64,000 bases of DNA, from positions 1-64,000 of the forward strand of contig WVYX01000203.1 in NCBI GenBank assembly GCA_011772755.1. Direction: 5' to 3'. The stretch comes from Gemmatimonadales bacterium (lineage in GTDB: Bacteria; Gemmatimonadota; Gemmatimonadetes; Gemmatimonadales; GWC2-71-9). The translations under genes and the position numbers were made by a program. Below the pieces are notes generated by a model. The model had not been told where the DNA came from. It did not search any database and worked only from the letters and a program-made list of their open reading frames with translations. Positions 1 through 13,865 of this stretch are shown one piece after another; within the stretch, counting starts at the first letter, position 1; each line of letters opens with the position of its first letter.

Positions 1-167
1 CTGAGCCCGGGGTGCTGGGTGCTCGGTCTTGGGTACTAGGGTCTTGGTTGCCGACCGCAATATATGGCTCGCATCACCCGCGGCACCGCGGCCCGCCGCC
101 CAGCCAGCGCCCCCAGAGCCCGAATACCGATTCCCGTACAGCGTGCCCCGAACGCCATACCCCCACC
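1..167. repeat. Heptamer array pair (gggtnct type); left arm 1-55, diverged right arm 105-167
   Basis: gctgggt gctcggt cttgggt actaggg tcttggt; right agagccc gaatacc gattccc. Confidence 0.55.
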
Positions 168-196
168 TTGACTAACTGCGGTTGGCTGCGTGAGCT

Positions 197-1789
197 TTGG
201 GCGCCCTCTGTGGTGGCAGCCCGGACGCTGAGGTGCCCATCAAGTCATTCGATGCGCTGCTGGTGGACCTCGACGGTGTGGTGACCAAGACCGCCGCGGT
301 CCACGCGGCCGCCTGGAAGAAGCTGTTCGACGAGTTTCTGTCGGAGCGGGCGAAGCTGGAGAGCACGCCGTTCCAGCCGTTCGACATCGATTCCGACTAC
401 CCGACCTACGTGGACGGCAAACCCCGCTACGACGGGGTGCGGAGCTTTCTAGCGTCACGGGGGATCTCGCTCCCGGAAGGTGAGTCTAGCGACGGCCCGG
501 GCACGGGTACCATCTGCGGGCTGGGCAACACAAAGAACCAGTACTTCAACGCGCACCTGAAGCAGCACGGGGCGGAGGTCTTCGACGACGCCATCGCCCT
601 CATACACGGGGCGAAATCCCGGGGACTCAAGGTCGCCATCGTCTCGTCCAGCAAGAACTGCACGGCCATCTTGGACGCGGCGGGACTCGCCGACCTGTTC
701 GACGCCCAGGTGGATGGGTTGGAGCTCGCCCGGCTCGGCCTTCCGGGGAAGCCGGCGCCGGACATGTTCCTAGAAGCGGCCAGGCGGCTGGGAGTGGAGC
801 CTCAGCGCGCCGCGGTCCTCGAGGATGCCGTCTCGGGCGTGCAGGCCGGCCGCGCCGGGGGATTCGGCCTAGTCGTTGGGGTAGACCGAGTCGGCCAGGC
901 CGAAGCGCTCAGGAACAACGGTGCGGATGTCGTAGTATCGGAACTGAGTGAGGGTGTGTTGGAATTAGGTCGTAACCCCAAAGACCGGTCATTCGACCGT
1001 ATCCCCCGCGCTCTGGAACACTTGGACGTCATCGCCCGGCGAATGCGTGGTAAGCGGCCAGCGGTGTTCCTGGACTATGATGGGACCCTCACGCCCATCG
1101 TCGAGCGGCCCGAGCTCGCCGTCCTTTCCGACGAGATGCGGGCGGCACTTCGGGATCTGGCGGAGCTGTGCACAGTAGCCATCGTAAGCGGCCGCGATCG
1201 AGCGGATGTCGTCAACCTGGTGCGCCTCGATTCAGTAGTGTATGCCGGCAGCCACGGCTTCGACATTACTGGCCCAAAGGGACTCCACATGGAACACGAA
1301 GGTGGAGCGAAGCACGCGCCGGCCCTCCGGGAGGCGGCTGATGCCCTCGATGAGAGACTCGGGGCGGTCAAGGGAGCCCTGGTCGAGCGCAAGAAGTACG
1401 CGGTAGCGGTGCACTACCGCCTCGTGGCAGAGGAAGACTTCGCCACGGTCGAGACGGCTGTGGAGGATGCCGCCCGCGACCACCCCGAGCTCCGGCAGAC
1501 GGGGGGCAAGAAGATCTTCGAGCTGCGCCCCCGCCTGGAGTGGGACAAGGGCAAGGCGGTGATGTGGCTGCTGGGTGCGCTGGACATGGACGAGCCCGAC
1601 GTGTTGCCGTTCTACCTCGGGGATGATCTCACCGACGAAGACGCGTTCAAGGCACTAGAGAGCCGCGGCATTGGACTTCTGGTGGCGGAGGATCCTCGGG
1701 ACACCCGTGCCCACTACATGTTACGGGACCCTGATGAGGCAGGAATCTTCCTGCGGCACCTGATCACCAACCTGGAGAACGCTGGCTAA
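197..1789 (+). CDS. Fusion of HAD beta-phosphoglucomutase-like domain and trehalose-6-phosphate phosphatase (OtsB-like) domain; GTG at 233 is an alternative start
   Basis: ORF 530 aa; N-terminal DALLVDLDGVVTKTAAVHAAAWK and LEDAVSGVQAG (beta-PGM type); second HAD VFLDYDGTLTPIVERPE and YLGDDLTDEDAF (OtsB type). Confidence 0.85.
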   Translation: MGALCGGSPDAEVPIKSFDALLVDLDGVVTKTAAVHAAAWKKLFDEFLSERAKLESTPFQPFDIDSDYPTYVDGKPRYDGVRSFLASRGISLPEGESSDGPGTGTICGLGNTKNQYFNAHLKQHGAEVFDDAIALIHGAKSRGLKVAIVSSSKNCTAILDAAGLADLFDAQVDGLELARLGLPGKPAPDMFLEAARRLGVEPQRAAVLEDAVSGVQAGRAGGFGLVVGVDRVGQAEALRNNGADVVVSELSEGVLELGRNPKDRSFDRIPRALEHLDVIARRMRGKRPAVFLDYDGTLTPIVERPELAVLSDEMRAALRDLAELCTVAIVSGRDRADVVNLVRLDSVVYAGSHGFDITGPKGLHMEHEGGAKHAPALREAADALDERLGAVKGALVERKKYAVAVHYRLVAEEDFATVETAVEDAARDHPELRQTGGKKIFELRPRLEWDKGKAVMWLLGALDMDEPDVLPFYLGDDLTDEDAFKALESRGIGLLVAEDPRDTRAHYMLRDPDEAGIFLRHLITNLENAG

Positions 1790-4197
1790 TGGACGGGTGG
1801 TCGCTGGTCTACGAAAGCTTCGATCCCGCCAGGGAGGGGCTGCGCGAGGCCCTGTACACCTTGGGTAACGGCTATTTCGCCACCAGAGGGGCCGCATGTG
1901 AAGCGAAGTCCGACGACGTGCATTATCCCGGCACCTACATCGCCGGGTGCTACAACCGGCTCAAGACCGAGGTCGCCGGCCGCGTGATCGAGAACGAGGA
2001 CCTGGTCAACTGTCCCAACTGGCTGCCGCTCACGTTCCGTGTCGATAACGGGGCGTGGTTCGATCTGCGGACCGTCGAACTCCGCTCCTACCGGCAGGAG
2101 CTCCATCTGCAACAAGGGATCTTCGCACGGACAGTGCGGTTCAAGGATGAGCAGGGAAGGGAGACCACGCTGAAGTGCCGCCGGCTGGTGCACATGGCCG
2201 CGCCACACTATGCCGCCCTCGAGGCCACTCTGATCCCCGAGAACTGGTCGGGCCGGATCGATGTGCGCTCGGCCCTCGATGGTACAGTGGTCAACTGCGG
2301 CGTGGCACGGTACCGCAACCTCAACAGCAAGCACCTGGAACCTTTAGAGGCTGAAGCCGTCTCCGACGAGATCATCTACCTGAAGGTCCAGACCACCCAG
2401 TCCAACGTGCAAATCGCGCAGGCGGCGAGGACACGGGTGATGCGAGACGGGCAGCCGGTAGCCGTGAAGCGTCAGGCGCGAACGGAGCCCGGCTACGTCG
2501 AGCACCGGCTCACCATGGACGCGGAGGAGGGCGTACCGCTGACCCTCGAAAAGGTGGTCGCTCTGTACACCTCCCGGGATCGGGCAATCACCGAATGCGG
2601 ACTGGAGGCCCAGAAGGCAGTGCGCCGGGCAGGCGGCTTCGAGGATCTCCTCCGGACCCATGCCCAGGCGTGGTCGCATCTCTGGCGGCGGTTCGACATC
2701 GGCATCGAGGCGGACCTACCGAACAACTCCATGGAGAGCGCGGCGCTCGTGTTGCGCCTCCATGTGTTCCACCTGCTGCAGACTGTCTCACCCAACAGCA
2801 TGGACCTGGATGTCGGAGTTCCGGCCCGTGGCTGGCACGGTGAAGCATATCGCGGCCACATCTTCTGGGACGAGCTTTTCATCTTACCCTTCCTCAACCT
2901 GCGGATGCCGGAGATCACCCGCGCGCTGCTGCGATACCGTCACCGCCGGCTGAACGAGGCCCGCACTGCGGCACGGGAGGCGAATTGCCTGGGTGCCATG
3001 TTCCCTTGGCAAAGCGGCAGCAACGGCCGCGAGGAGAGCCAGCGGCTCCACCTCAATCCGAAGTCGGGACGATGGGTCCCCGACGTCAGCAGCCTGCAGC
3101 GGCACGTGAACGCAGCCATCGCCTACAACATCTGGCAGTACTACCAGGCCACGGGTGACCTGCAGTTCATGGTGTTCTTCGGGGCGGAGATGCTCATCGA
3201 GATCGCCCGCTTCTGGGCATGTCTCGGCAGCTACAACAAGGAGCTGGACCGCTACGAGATCCGCGGCGTAATGGGTCCCGACGAGTACCACGACGGCTAC
3301 CCCGACGCCGAGGAGCCGGGCCTCAACAACAACTCCTACACCAACATCATGGCCGTGTGGGTGTTGTGGCGTGCCCTCGAGGTACTCGACCTACTGCCCG
3401 AGGACCGGCGCAGGGCGCTGTGCGACATGCTGGGCCTCAAGCCGGAGGAGATCGAGGCCTGGGACTACATCAGCCGCAGAATGCGCCTCGTGTTCCACGA
3501 GGATGGCATTCTCACCCAGTTCGAAGGCTACGAGGACCTGGAGGAGTTCGACTGGGAGGGGTACCGGAAGAAATACGGCGACATACATCGGCTCGATCGC
3601 ATACTCGAGGCAGAAGACGACACGCCCAATCGCTACAAGCTCTCCAAGCAGGCGGACGTCCTGATGCTATTCTACCTGTTCTCCGCCGAAGAGCTCGAAG
3701 CGATCTTCCAACGGCTGGGCTACGAGTTCAAGCCGGACTTAATTCCCAAGACGATCGACTACTACGAGCGTCGGACGTCGCATGGTTCGACGCTGAGCAG
3801 CGTGGTGCACTCCTGGGTGCTGGCCCGGTCCCTCCGTCCGGGATCGTGGGAGCTGTTCACCAAGGCGCTGGAGAGCGATGTCGCCGACGTCCAGGGAGGG
3901 ACGACTCCTGAAGGCATACACCTGGGTGCGATGGCGGGCACAGTCGATCTCGTCCAGCGGTGCTATACTGGACTCGAGACGCGGGGTGACATTCTCTGGC
4001 TCAACCCGCAGTTGCCTGAATACCTCCGGCGGCTGGAACTGCGCCTCTGCTACCGGGGACACTGTATCGAGCTCGAACTGACCCCGAACCGAATTCAGGT
4101 GAGCTCTCATCCCACAGTGGCTCGACCGGTCAAGATCCGCGTGAAGGATGAGATCCACCTGCTCGCGCCGGGCGAAACCAAAAAGGTGGCGGTGTAG
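1789..4197 (+). CDS. Glycoside hydrolase family 65 (trehalose/maltose/kojibiose phosphorylase-like)
   Basis: ORF 802 aa; GH65 motifs ARGWHGEAYRGHIFWDELFILPF and GVMGPDEYHDGY; overlaps upstream stop (TAATG). Confidence 0.9.
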   Translation: MDGWSLVYESFDPAREGLREALYTLGNGYFATRGAACEAKSDDVHYPGTYIAGCYNRLKTEVAGRVIENEDLVNCPNWLPLTFRVDNGAWFDLRTVELRSYRQELHLQQGIFARTVRFKDEQGRETTLKCRRLVHMAAPHYAALEATLIPENWSGRIDVRSALDGTVVNCGVARYRNLNSKHLEPLEAEAVSDEIIYLKVQTTQSNVQIAQAARTRVMRDGQPVAVKRQARTEPGYVEHRLTMDAEEGVPLTLEKVVALYTSRDRAITECGLEAQKAVRRAGGFEDLLRTHAQAWSHLWRRFDIGIEADLPNNSMESAALVLRLHVFHLLQTVSPNSMDLDVGVPARGWHGEAYRGHIFWDELFILPFLNLRMPEITRALLRYRHRRLNEARTAAREANCLGAMFPWQSGSNGREESQRLHLNPKSGRWVPDVSSLQRHVNAAIAYNIWQYYQATGDLQFMVFFGAEMLIEIARFWACLGSYNKELDRYEIRGVMGPDEYHDGYPDAEEPGLNNNSYTNIMAVWVLWRALEVLDLLPEDRRRALCDMLGLKPEEIEAWDYISRRMRLVFHEDGILTQFEGYEDLEEFDWEGYRKKYGDIHRLDRILEAEDDTPNRYKLSKQADVLMLFYLFSAEELEAIFQRLGYEFKPDLIPKTIDYYERRTSHGSTLSSVVHSWVLARSLRPGSWELFTKALESDVADVQGGTTPEGIHLGAMAGTVDLVQRCYTGLETRGDILWLNPQLPEYLRRLELRLCYRGHCIELELTPNRIQVSSHPTVARPVKIRVKDEIHLLAPGETKKVAV

Positions 4198-4764
4198 GTG
4201 GCGCTCTACGATCTGCTCCGCTTCGTCGTCTTCGCCCTCTTCCTGTTCAGTGGCGCCGTTGCTTTTGGCTCATGGGCGGTACGCACCCGCCGGATAAGTC
4301 CCTTCAGCAGACCGGGGCAGCTGATCCGAAAGACCACCGATCCTATTCTCGCGCCGATCGAGACCTGGCTGCTGCGGCGGGGGAGCAACCCCCAGAACGC
4401 CGGCTGGTGGCTCGTTGGGGTCAGCATCGTGGGCGGCATCGTCGTCATCACCACCGCCCAGTGGATCGCCGTACAGCTGGTTCGTACCGCGGGCGCCGCC
4501 GCGTCGGGTCCCCGCGGAATAGTAAGGCTCCTGATCTACTACGCCAGCCAGATCGTGCTCCTCGCCCTCATCGTCCGCGTCATCGGATCCTGGTTCCGGG
4601 TGGGGCGCTACAACCGGTGGATGCGCCCTGCCTACTTCCTCACCGACTGGATCGTAGAACCCCTGCGGCGCGTGGTTCCGTCAATGGGCATGATCGATAT
4701 CACCCCGCTCGTCGCATGGTTCCTGCTGCTGTTGGCGCGGGGGCTAGTGTTGTCGGTGATTTGA
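4198..4764 (+). CDS. YggT family membrane protein
   Basis: ORF 188 aa, several hydrophobic helices, PILAPIETWLLRR and ILDWIVEPLRRVVPSMGMIDITPLVAWF-like repeats of the YggT family. Confidence 0.7.
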   Translation: MALYDLLRFVVFALFLFSGAVAFGSWAVRTRRISPFSRPGQLIRKTTDPILAPIETWLLRRGSNPQNAGWWLVGVSIVGGIVVITTAQWIAVQLVRTAGAAASGPRGIVRLLIYYASQIVLLALIVRVIGSWFRVGRYNRWMRPAYFLTDWIVEPLRRVVPSMGMIDITPLVAWFLLLLARGLVLSVI

Positions 4765-4854
4765 GGGGGCGGTCCGACGGTCGGACGGACGGGCGGTCGG
4801 ATGAACCGTGCGGTCTAGACCGCCGGACCGCCTGACCGCCCGACCGCCTTCCGA
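4765..4854. repeat. Octamer inverted array (ggcggtc-N)
   Basis: gggcggtc cgacggtc ggacggac gggcggtc ... accgccgg accgcctg accgcccg accgcctt, perfect centre gcggtctagaccgc at 4810-4823. Confidence 0.85.
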
Positions 4855-4862
4855 GCACACAG

Positions 4863-5159
4863 ATGAGCCCTGGGAACCGACAGCCGACAGTCCTCACCAT
4901 CCACGTCCAGCCTCGCGCCAAGCGCACCGAAGTAGCGGGGTGGCACGGCGACGCCATCAAGATTCGACTCACCGCGCCCCCAGTAGACGGTGCCGCCAAC
5001 GATGCCCTGCTCCAGTTTCTCGCCCAACGGCTCGGCGTGCCGCGAGCGGCCGTGACGATCGTCTCCGGAACTACAGGCCGTCGCAAGAGAGTGTCGGTGG
5101 ATGGGATCGCCCAAGAGGAAGCGTTCCGCGCCCTGGGTCTGCCGCGGATTGATCAATAA
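4863..5159 (+). CDS. DUF167 (YggU) family protein
   Basis: VLTIHVQPRAKRTEVAGWHGDAIKIRLTAPPVDGAANDALLQFLAQRLGVPRAAVTIVSGTTGRRKRV. Confidence 0.85.
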   Translation: MSPGNRQPTVLTIHVQPRAKRTEVAGWHGDAIKIRLTAPPVDGAANDALLQFLAQRLGVPRAAVTIVSGTTGRRKRVSVDGIAQEEAFRALGLPRIDQ

Positions 5160-5275
5160 CCGATCGCGGATAGGTGCTGCCGCGGGATCATTCTCTGAAC
5201 GCGGATCAGTCTGTGGACGACGGAGGTGACTGCCCCAGACTGGTCCCTGAGCGCTGATCCATCAATCCGCGGCAG
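5139..5275. repeat. Inverted repeat ctgccgcggattgat (15 bp exact) with related inner copies
   Basis: 5139-5153 vs 5261-5275 reverse complement. Confidence 0.75.
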
Positions 5276-6260
5276 CGTTACGTAGCAGCTCCGCCGTCTG
5301 CTCGGGCGCCAGGATCGTTATCGCGATGCCGGAGCCCAGCTCGAATCCGCCGCGGACCGTAAGACGCGGCTGAATGCGACCATGCCAGCGAAAGCCAGCG
5401 ACATCCGGGGCATTCAGCGGAGCTGAAAAGATGGTGACGTTGCAATCCGGCTCGTCGAGCCCACCGGCAAGGCGGGTCAGGGTATCGTGCAGCAGCTCGG
5501 CAAACTGGGTCACACCATCATCATCGGTCTCAGCGAAGCTCGCCCACTCCTCCCGCGGGACGATCCAGGTCTCGCCTGCCCAGCGGGGGGCGTAGGGAGC
5601 GAACGCCACGAAGCGCTGGCCCACCTCGACGATCCTGGTGCCGGCGGCAAGCTCACGCTCCAGAAGATCTCCGTAAACCGACGATTGGCGCCGCTGCCAA
5701 TAGCTCCTGGCAATGTGGAGCATCCGCTCGAGATCGCCTGGAACGACGGGCGTCACCGCGAGTTGCCAATGGGGATGGGGAAGGGACGCACCGGCACCCG
5801 GGCCGTGGTTCTTGAACAGCGAGACGAAGGCCAGATCAGGTTCGGTGCCAAACGCTCGGTAGCGCTCACGAGCGGCGAGGAAGACCTCCTGGAGAACAGC
5901 CGGCTCCGCTGGAGCGAGGCGGCTCCGGTGTGCCCGACCCTCGATGATGACCTCGTAATGCCCTCTGGCCGGCAGGTGCTCGTGAAGTTCACCCCCCGAC
6001 GGCTCTTCAGCCGGGAGGTCGGGAATCAGCGCGGGATACTTGTTGGGCACTACGCGGACGAGCCAGTTACCCTGGGCAGGTCGGCGTAGAATCTCTGGCG
6101 GCGTCTGACCCTCATTGCCGGGACAAAAGGGGCAGTCGGGAGCGAAGTCCACCTCTTCCCTCCGGGATCGCCTCTTGCTCCGGCCGCCCGGCCGCTTCGC
6201 CCGCTCGGCTGCGAGGATCACCCACTCACCGGTCGTGGCGTCTCGGCGAAACTCCGGCAC
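5262..6260 (-). CDS. galT: Galactose-1-phosphate uridylyltransferase
   Basis: PEFRRDATTGEWVILAAERAKRP, CPFCPGNE, FKNHGPGAGASLPHPHWQL. Confidence 0.88.
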   Translation of the reverse strand: MPEFRRDATTGEWVILAAERAKRPGGRSKRRSRREEVDFAPDCPFCPGNEGQTPPEILRRPAQGNWLVRVVPNKYPALIPDLPAEEPSGGELHEHLPARGHYEVIIEGRAHRSRLAPAEPAVLQEVFLAARERYRAFGTEPDLAFVSLFKNHGPGAGASLPHPHWQLAVTPVVPGDLERMLHIARSYWQRRQSSVYGDLLERELAAGTRIVEVGQRFVAFAPYAPRWAGETWIVPREEWASFAETDDDGVTQFAELLHDTLTRLAGGLDEPDCNVTIFSAPLNAPDVAGFRWHGRIQPRLTVRGGFELGSGIAITILAPEQTAELLRNAAAD

Positions 6261-6271
6261 CTCCTGCTCCT

Positions 6272-7795
6272 CTATCCCTCGTCCTTCCTGACAACGGGCC
6301 AGCTACCGGTAGAACGCAAGAACCGCACCGGATCCTCGCAAAATTGCTGGCGGCACTCTTCGCTCTGGAAGTAGTACGTCGTCCCCTCATAGACGAAGAC
6401 GATGGCTTTCGCCGGATCCACCGCCACCCCGGATACCGGATCCCGGATCTCGTCGGCGAGCCCCATCATCGCCACGGGCGTCGGCCGCGGTGGGCGCATA
6501 CCCAGCACCGACGTGTACAGTCTGAGCTCGTCGGCAATCATTCTCGTCAGGAGGAAGCGCTCGCGAACCAACTCCCTGCCCAGCTCGCCGAGACGCGACG
6601 CCTCGTCACGGTGCTCGATCAAACGAGCCACATGGGTCGCGCAGTCCTCCACAGACTGGACCAGGACGCCCCCCGCCCCGCCTTCCATTTGCAGCGGGAT
6701 GCCGCCAGCGGCGCGGGCCACCACCGGCGTTCCCTTCCACAGCGTCTCGGACACCACCAGGCCGAAGCCTTCCCGGATGGACAGCTGGATGACAACGTCG
6801 GCCATTCGCTGGAAGGCGTTGACCTCGATGTTTCCCACACCCGTGAGGTTGGTGAATACGAACAGATCCGGATCTTTGTCTCCGATCTCACGGATCTGAT
6901 TGTAGATGTCCCACCCTTCGGGGTCGTCCAACGCCATAGACCCGACCAGCGCGAGTTGGAGATCGGGCATCTGCTCCTTTGCCACACGATACGCCTGGAT
7001 GACCCCCAACGGATCTTTCCACGGATCAAACCGACTCACTTGCGCCGTGAGCGGTCGGTCGGGGTCAACGCCGATCCACTGCAAGACGCCATTCGCGATA
7101 TCCGGCGTCAGCTCCATGTTCTTGGGGCTCAGGGGGTCAATGGCGGGCGGGATGATTTCAACCCGGTCGATGGGGAGGTCCGGCGGCACGAACCCGCCGA
7201 GGGTGAACACCGCGGCGTCGTAGTGCTTGAGGAAGGGCCTCAGGAAATCCCAGACGTCAGGGTTGGGCTGCGAGGTATCGATGTGACAGCGCCAGATCCA
7301 TTTTGCCGACCCCCGACCGTGAAACTCCAGCAAGCCCATGGGCTGGGGATCGTGGACGAAGTAGAGGTCGTACTCCTTCGATTGGAGCTGCGCATTGATC
7401 TTCGCGTTCTCGACGTAGATCGCACGGTCGAGATCGGTGAGATCACGCTCTGATCCCTGCAGGCCGTTGTGCATGGCCTTGGTCGTCCGGAAGAATGCCT
7501 CGCCGCCCGTGATGATCCGCCAGTCGACCTCCAGACCCAGATCCCGGAGCAGCGGTATCTCGGCACGGAGGATCTCGGCCACTCCACCTCCGTAAGGTGT
7601 GGCATTGACGTGAAGCACCCTGATACCCTTGAGCGGCCTCGCCAGCTCTCGGAGCTGCTCGACGGCGTCACTGCCTGCGCTGTCCTGGTAGGTATCAATG
7701 CTGTTTCTACCCACATCAACGGCCTGGAGCATCGGCAACTCCGGACTGTGTTGGAAGCTTGGCAAGGCGCGTTGGCACATCCCCCGCTTGCGCAC
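6272..7795 (-). CDS. treT: Trehalose synthase-type glycosyltransferase (TreT-like, GT4) with C-terminal YHS-like domain
   Basis: [66 protein letters not shown]-terminus [42 protein letters not shown]. Confidence 0.88.
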   Translation of the reverse strand: MRKRGMCQRALPSFQHSPELPMLQAVDVGRNSIDTYQDSAGSDAVEQLRELARPLKGIRVLHVNATPYGGGVAEILRAEIPLLRDLGLEVDWRIITGGEAFFRTTKAMHNGLQGSERDLTDLDRAIYVENAKINAQLQSKEYDLYFVHDPQPMGLLEFHGRGSAKWIWRCHIDTSQPNPDVWDFLRPFLKHYDAAVFTLGGFVPPDLPIDRVEIIPPAIDPLSPKNMELTPDIANGVLQWIGVDPDRPLTAQVSRFDPWKDPLGVIQAYRVAKEQMPDLQLALVGSMALDDPEGWDIYNQIREIGDKDPDLFVFTNLTGVGNIEVNAFQRMADVVIQLSIREGFGLVVSETLWKGTPVVARAAGGIPLQMEGGAGGVLVQSVEDCATHVARLIEHRDEASRLGELGRELVRERFLLTRMIADELRLYTSVLGMRPPRPTPVAMMGLADEIRDPVSGVAVDPAKAIVFVYEGTTYYFQSEECRQQFCEDPVRFLRSTGSWPVVRKDEG

Positions 7796-7868
7796 CCATT
7801 ATCGCCAGCCGCAGGGGATAGCGCAAACCGAGAGTTCTCGGTAGATTGGCAAACCACAACTGAATGCT

Positions 7869-7922
7869 CGTGGTGATTTGCGGCGTATTGCAGCCACGTT
7901 AAACAAGTCGCTAAAAAGCCCG
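7869..7922 (+). ncRNA. SAM-II riboswitch aptamer (metA RNA type), upstream of metH
   Basis: P1 CGUGG (7869-7873)/CCACG (7894-7898); conserved blocks UGAUUU, GUAUUGCA, GUUAAA and GCUAAAAAG in the SAM-II order; L1 GGC can pair with 3' GCC (pseudoknot). Confidence 0.85.
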
Positions 7923-7958
7923 CCCCGGCGCGAATTTAGCGGCGGGGATTGTTTGTTA
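7923..7958 (+). terminator. Intrinsic terminator-like hairpin directly after the SAM-II aptamer (possible expression platform)
   Basis: CCCCG-g-CGC gaattta GCG-g-CGGGG followed by ATTGTTTGTTATT. Confidence 0.6.
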
Positions 7959-7967
7959 TTGCAAGCA

Positions 7968-8092
7968 GTGAGCTGTGCGCGGTGCGCGGGGGTGCAAGAC
8001 AGACATGGTGAGACATTTGAAGTCGCTTGGGGTCTGACCAGCTGACATTTGCCCCAGCGTACAGCTCACCGCGCACTGCGCACCTGCACCAG
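7968..8092. repeat. Heptamer inverted array (gtgcgcg type) between riboswitch and metH
   Basis: gcagtga gctgtgc gcggtgc gcggggg / cagctca ccgcgca ctgcgca cctgcac. Confidence 0.8.
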
Positions 8093-8101
8093 GGAGCATT
8101 C

Positions 8102-11817
<3,716 letters not shown>

Positions 11818-11821
<4 letters not shown>

Positions 11822-13671
11822 GCGCGACACTTCGCGAGTTCATCGACGACGGGCGGGTCCACGTCATCGACGGCGCCATGGGCACGATGCTCTACGGCAA
11901 AGGCATGTTCGTCAACGTGTGCTATGACGAACTCAACCTCACCCAGCCCGACGTCGTCCAGCAAGTGCACGAGGCATACATCCAGGCTGGCGCCAGCATC
12001 ATCGAGACCAACACCTTCGGGGCCAACCCGGTCAAGTTGTCGAGCCACGGCCTGGACACAGAGACGGAGAAGATCAACCAGGCCGCAGCACAGATTGCCC
12101 GTAACGCGGCCCCAGGCCACGTGTGCGTCGTGGGTGCCATCGGACCTCTGGGGATTCGGATCGAGCCGTGGGGTCCCACCGCCCGGGAAGAGGCGGAAGA
12201 GTTCTTCCGCCGGCAGGTCCGTGGCTTGTTGGACGGCGGTGTGGACGGATTCATGCTGGAGACCTTCAGCGATCTGGATGAGATTCACGCCGCCTACCGG
12301 GCCGTGCGCGGCCTCAGCAGTCTCCCGGTCATCGCCCAGATGACCATCGACGAAAGCGGACGGTCCGCATACGGAACGGACGTCGAGAGGATCGCCACCG
12401 CGCTCACCGATTTCGGAGCTGACGTAGTTGGCCTCAACTGTTCGGTTGGCCCGGCAGTCATGCTGGACGGCATTGAACGAATGGCGGAGGTCACGGATCG
12501 GCCGCTCTCGGCATTGCCAAACGCAGGACTTCCCCGGTCAGTCGGTGACCGCAAGATCTACCTCTCGAGCCCGGAGTACATGGCCAACTACGCCCAGCGG
12601 ATGATCCGCGCCGGGGCACGGTTCGTCGGCGGGTGCTGCGGAACCACGCCCGAGCACATCAAGAAGATCCGGGACCTCGTCGCCACCATGCAACCGCGGC
12701 AGCAGACCGTCGTGGTGACGCGATCGGAGGTTGAGGCTCCCGCCGGGGTCGAGCCGGTACCCTTAGCCGAGCGATCCCACTGGGGGGAGAAGCTCGCCAC
12801 CGGAGGGTTCCTCACCAACGTGGAATTGATGCCGCCCAAAGGCTGTCAGCCGGATACCCTCATAGAACAGTGTCGAACGCTGAAGCACGCGGGCGTGGAC
12901 GCGGTGAGCATCCTCGACGGTCCGCGGGCGCAAAGCAGAATGGGAGCCATCCCCGCAGGGATCACCGTCCAGCGGGACGTGGGAATCGAGACGGTGATTC
13001 ACTACACCTGCCGCGACCGCAACATGCTGGGCATGATCAGCGATCTCCTCGGCGCGGCAGCGGCGGGGCTGCGCAACATCCTCATCGTCACGGGGGACCC
13101 ACCCCGCACGGGCCCGTATCCCGACTCGACCGCGGTCTTCGATATCGACAGCATCGGCCTCACCAACGTGGTGTATCGGTTGAATCACGGCCTCGACCCC
13201 GGAGGGAATCCGATCGGGGCCCCGACCAAGTTCGTCATCGGCGTAGCCCTCAACCAGTCCGCCGTGGACGTGGAGCGTGAGCTCAGTCGGCTGGCGTGGA
13301 AGGTCGATGCCGGCGCCGAGTTTGCGGTGACGCAACCCGTGTTCGATCCCGATCAACTCGCGGCGTTTCTAGAGCGGGTCGAGGGCTTCCGCCTTCCCGT
13401 GATCGCGGGAATCTGGCCGCTCCTCTCACTGCGGAACGCGGAGTTCCTGGCAAACGAGGTGCCGGGACAGCAGGTCCCCCGCTCCGTCATCAACCGCATG
13501 CGAAAAGCCCAGGAACGAGGTCAGGAGGCAGCCCGCGCCGAGGGCATCCTCATAGCGCGGGAGATCCTGGAGGCGGTAAGAGACACCGCCCGGGGCGTCC
13601 ACGTGAGCGCGCCCCTCGGCAAGGTGGATGTCGCGTTGCAAGTGGTTGCTGACCGAGCAATTCGCAATTAG
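11818..13671 (+). CDS. Bifunctional homocysteine S-methyltransferase / methylenetetrahydrofolate reductase
   Basis: [27 protein letters not shown], then MTHFR domain ([41 protein letters not shown]); ATGA overlap with metH. Confidence 0.92.
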
Positions 13672-13837
13672 CAATTCGCAACTCGTAACGTTATCGCGAT
13701 TCGCTATTCGCAGTTCGCGATGGGTATTCGTAGCTCGCCGTTCGCAATTCGCTTTTCGTGGGGACGCACGGGCGCAGCATACTCCACCTCTACCACTTGT
13801 CACGAATTGCCAATTGCGACTTGCTAGTTGCGTAGTG
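13657..13837. repeat. Heptamer inverted array (gcaattc)
   Basis: gcaattc gcaatta gcaattc gcaactc ... gcaattc gcttttc / gaattgc caattgc gacttgc tagttgc. Confidence 0.9.
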
Positions 13838-13865
13838 GCAGCCCGCTAGATCCAGCTTTGCGAGC

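Noticed and set aside
6344-7453. 369-aa plus-strand ORF
   Set aside because: Antisense to treT; no recognisable domain.
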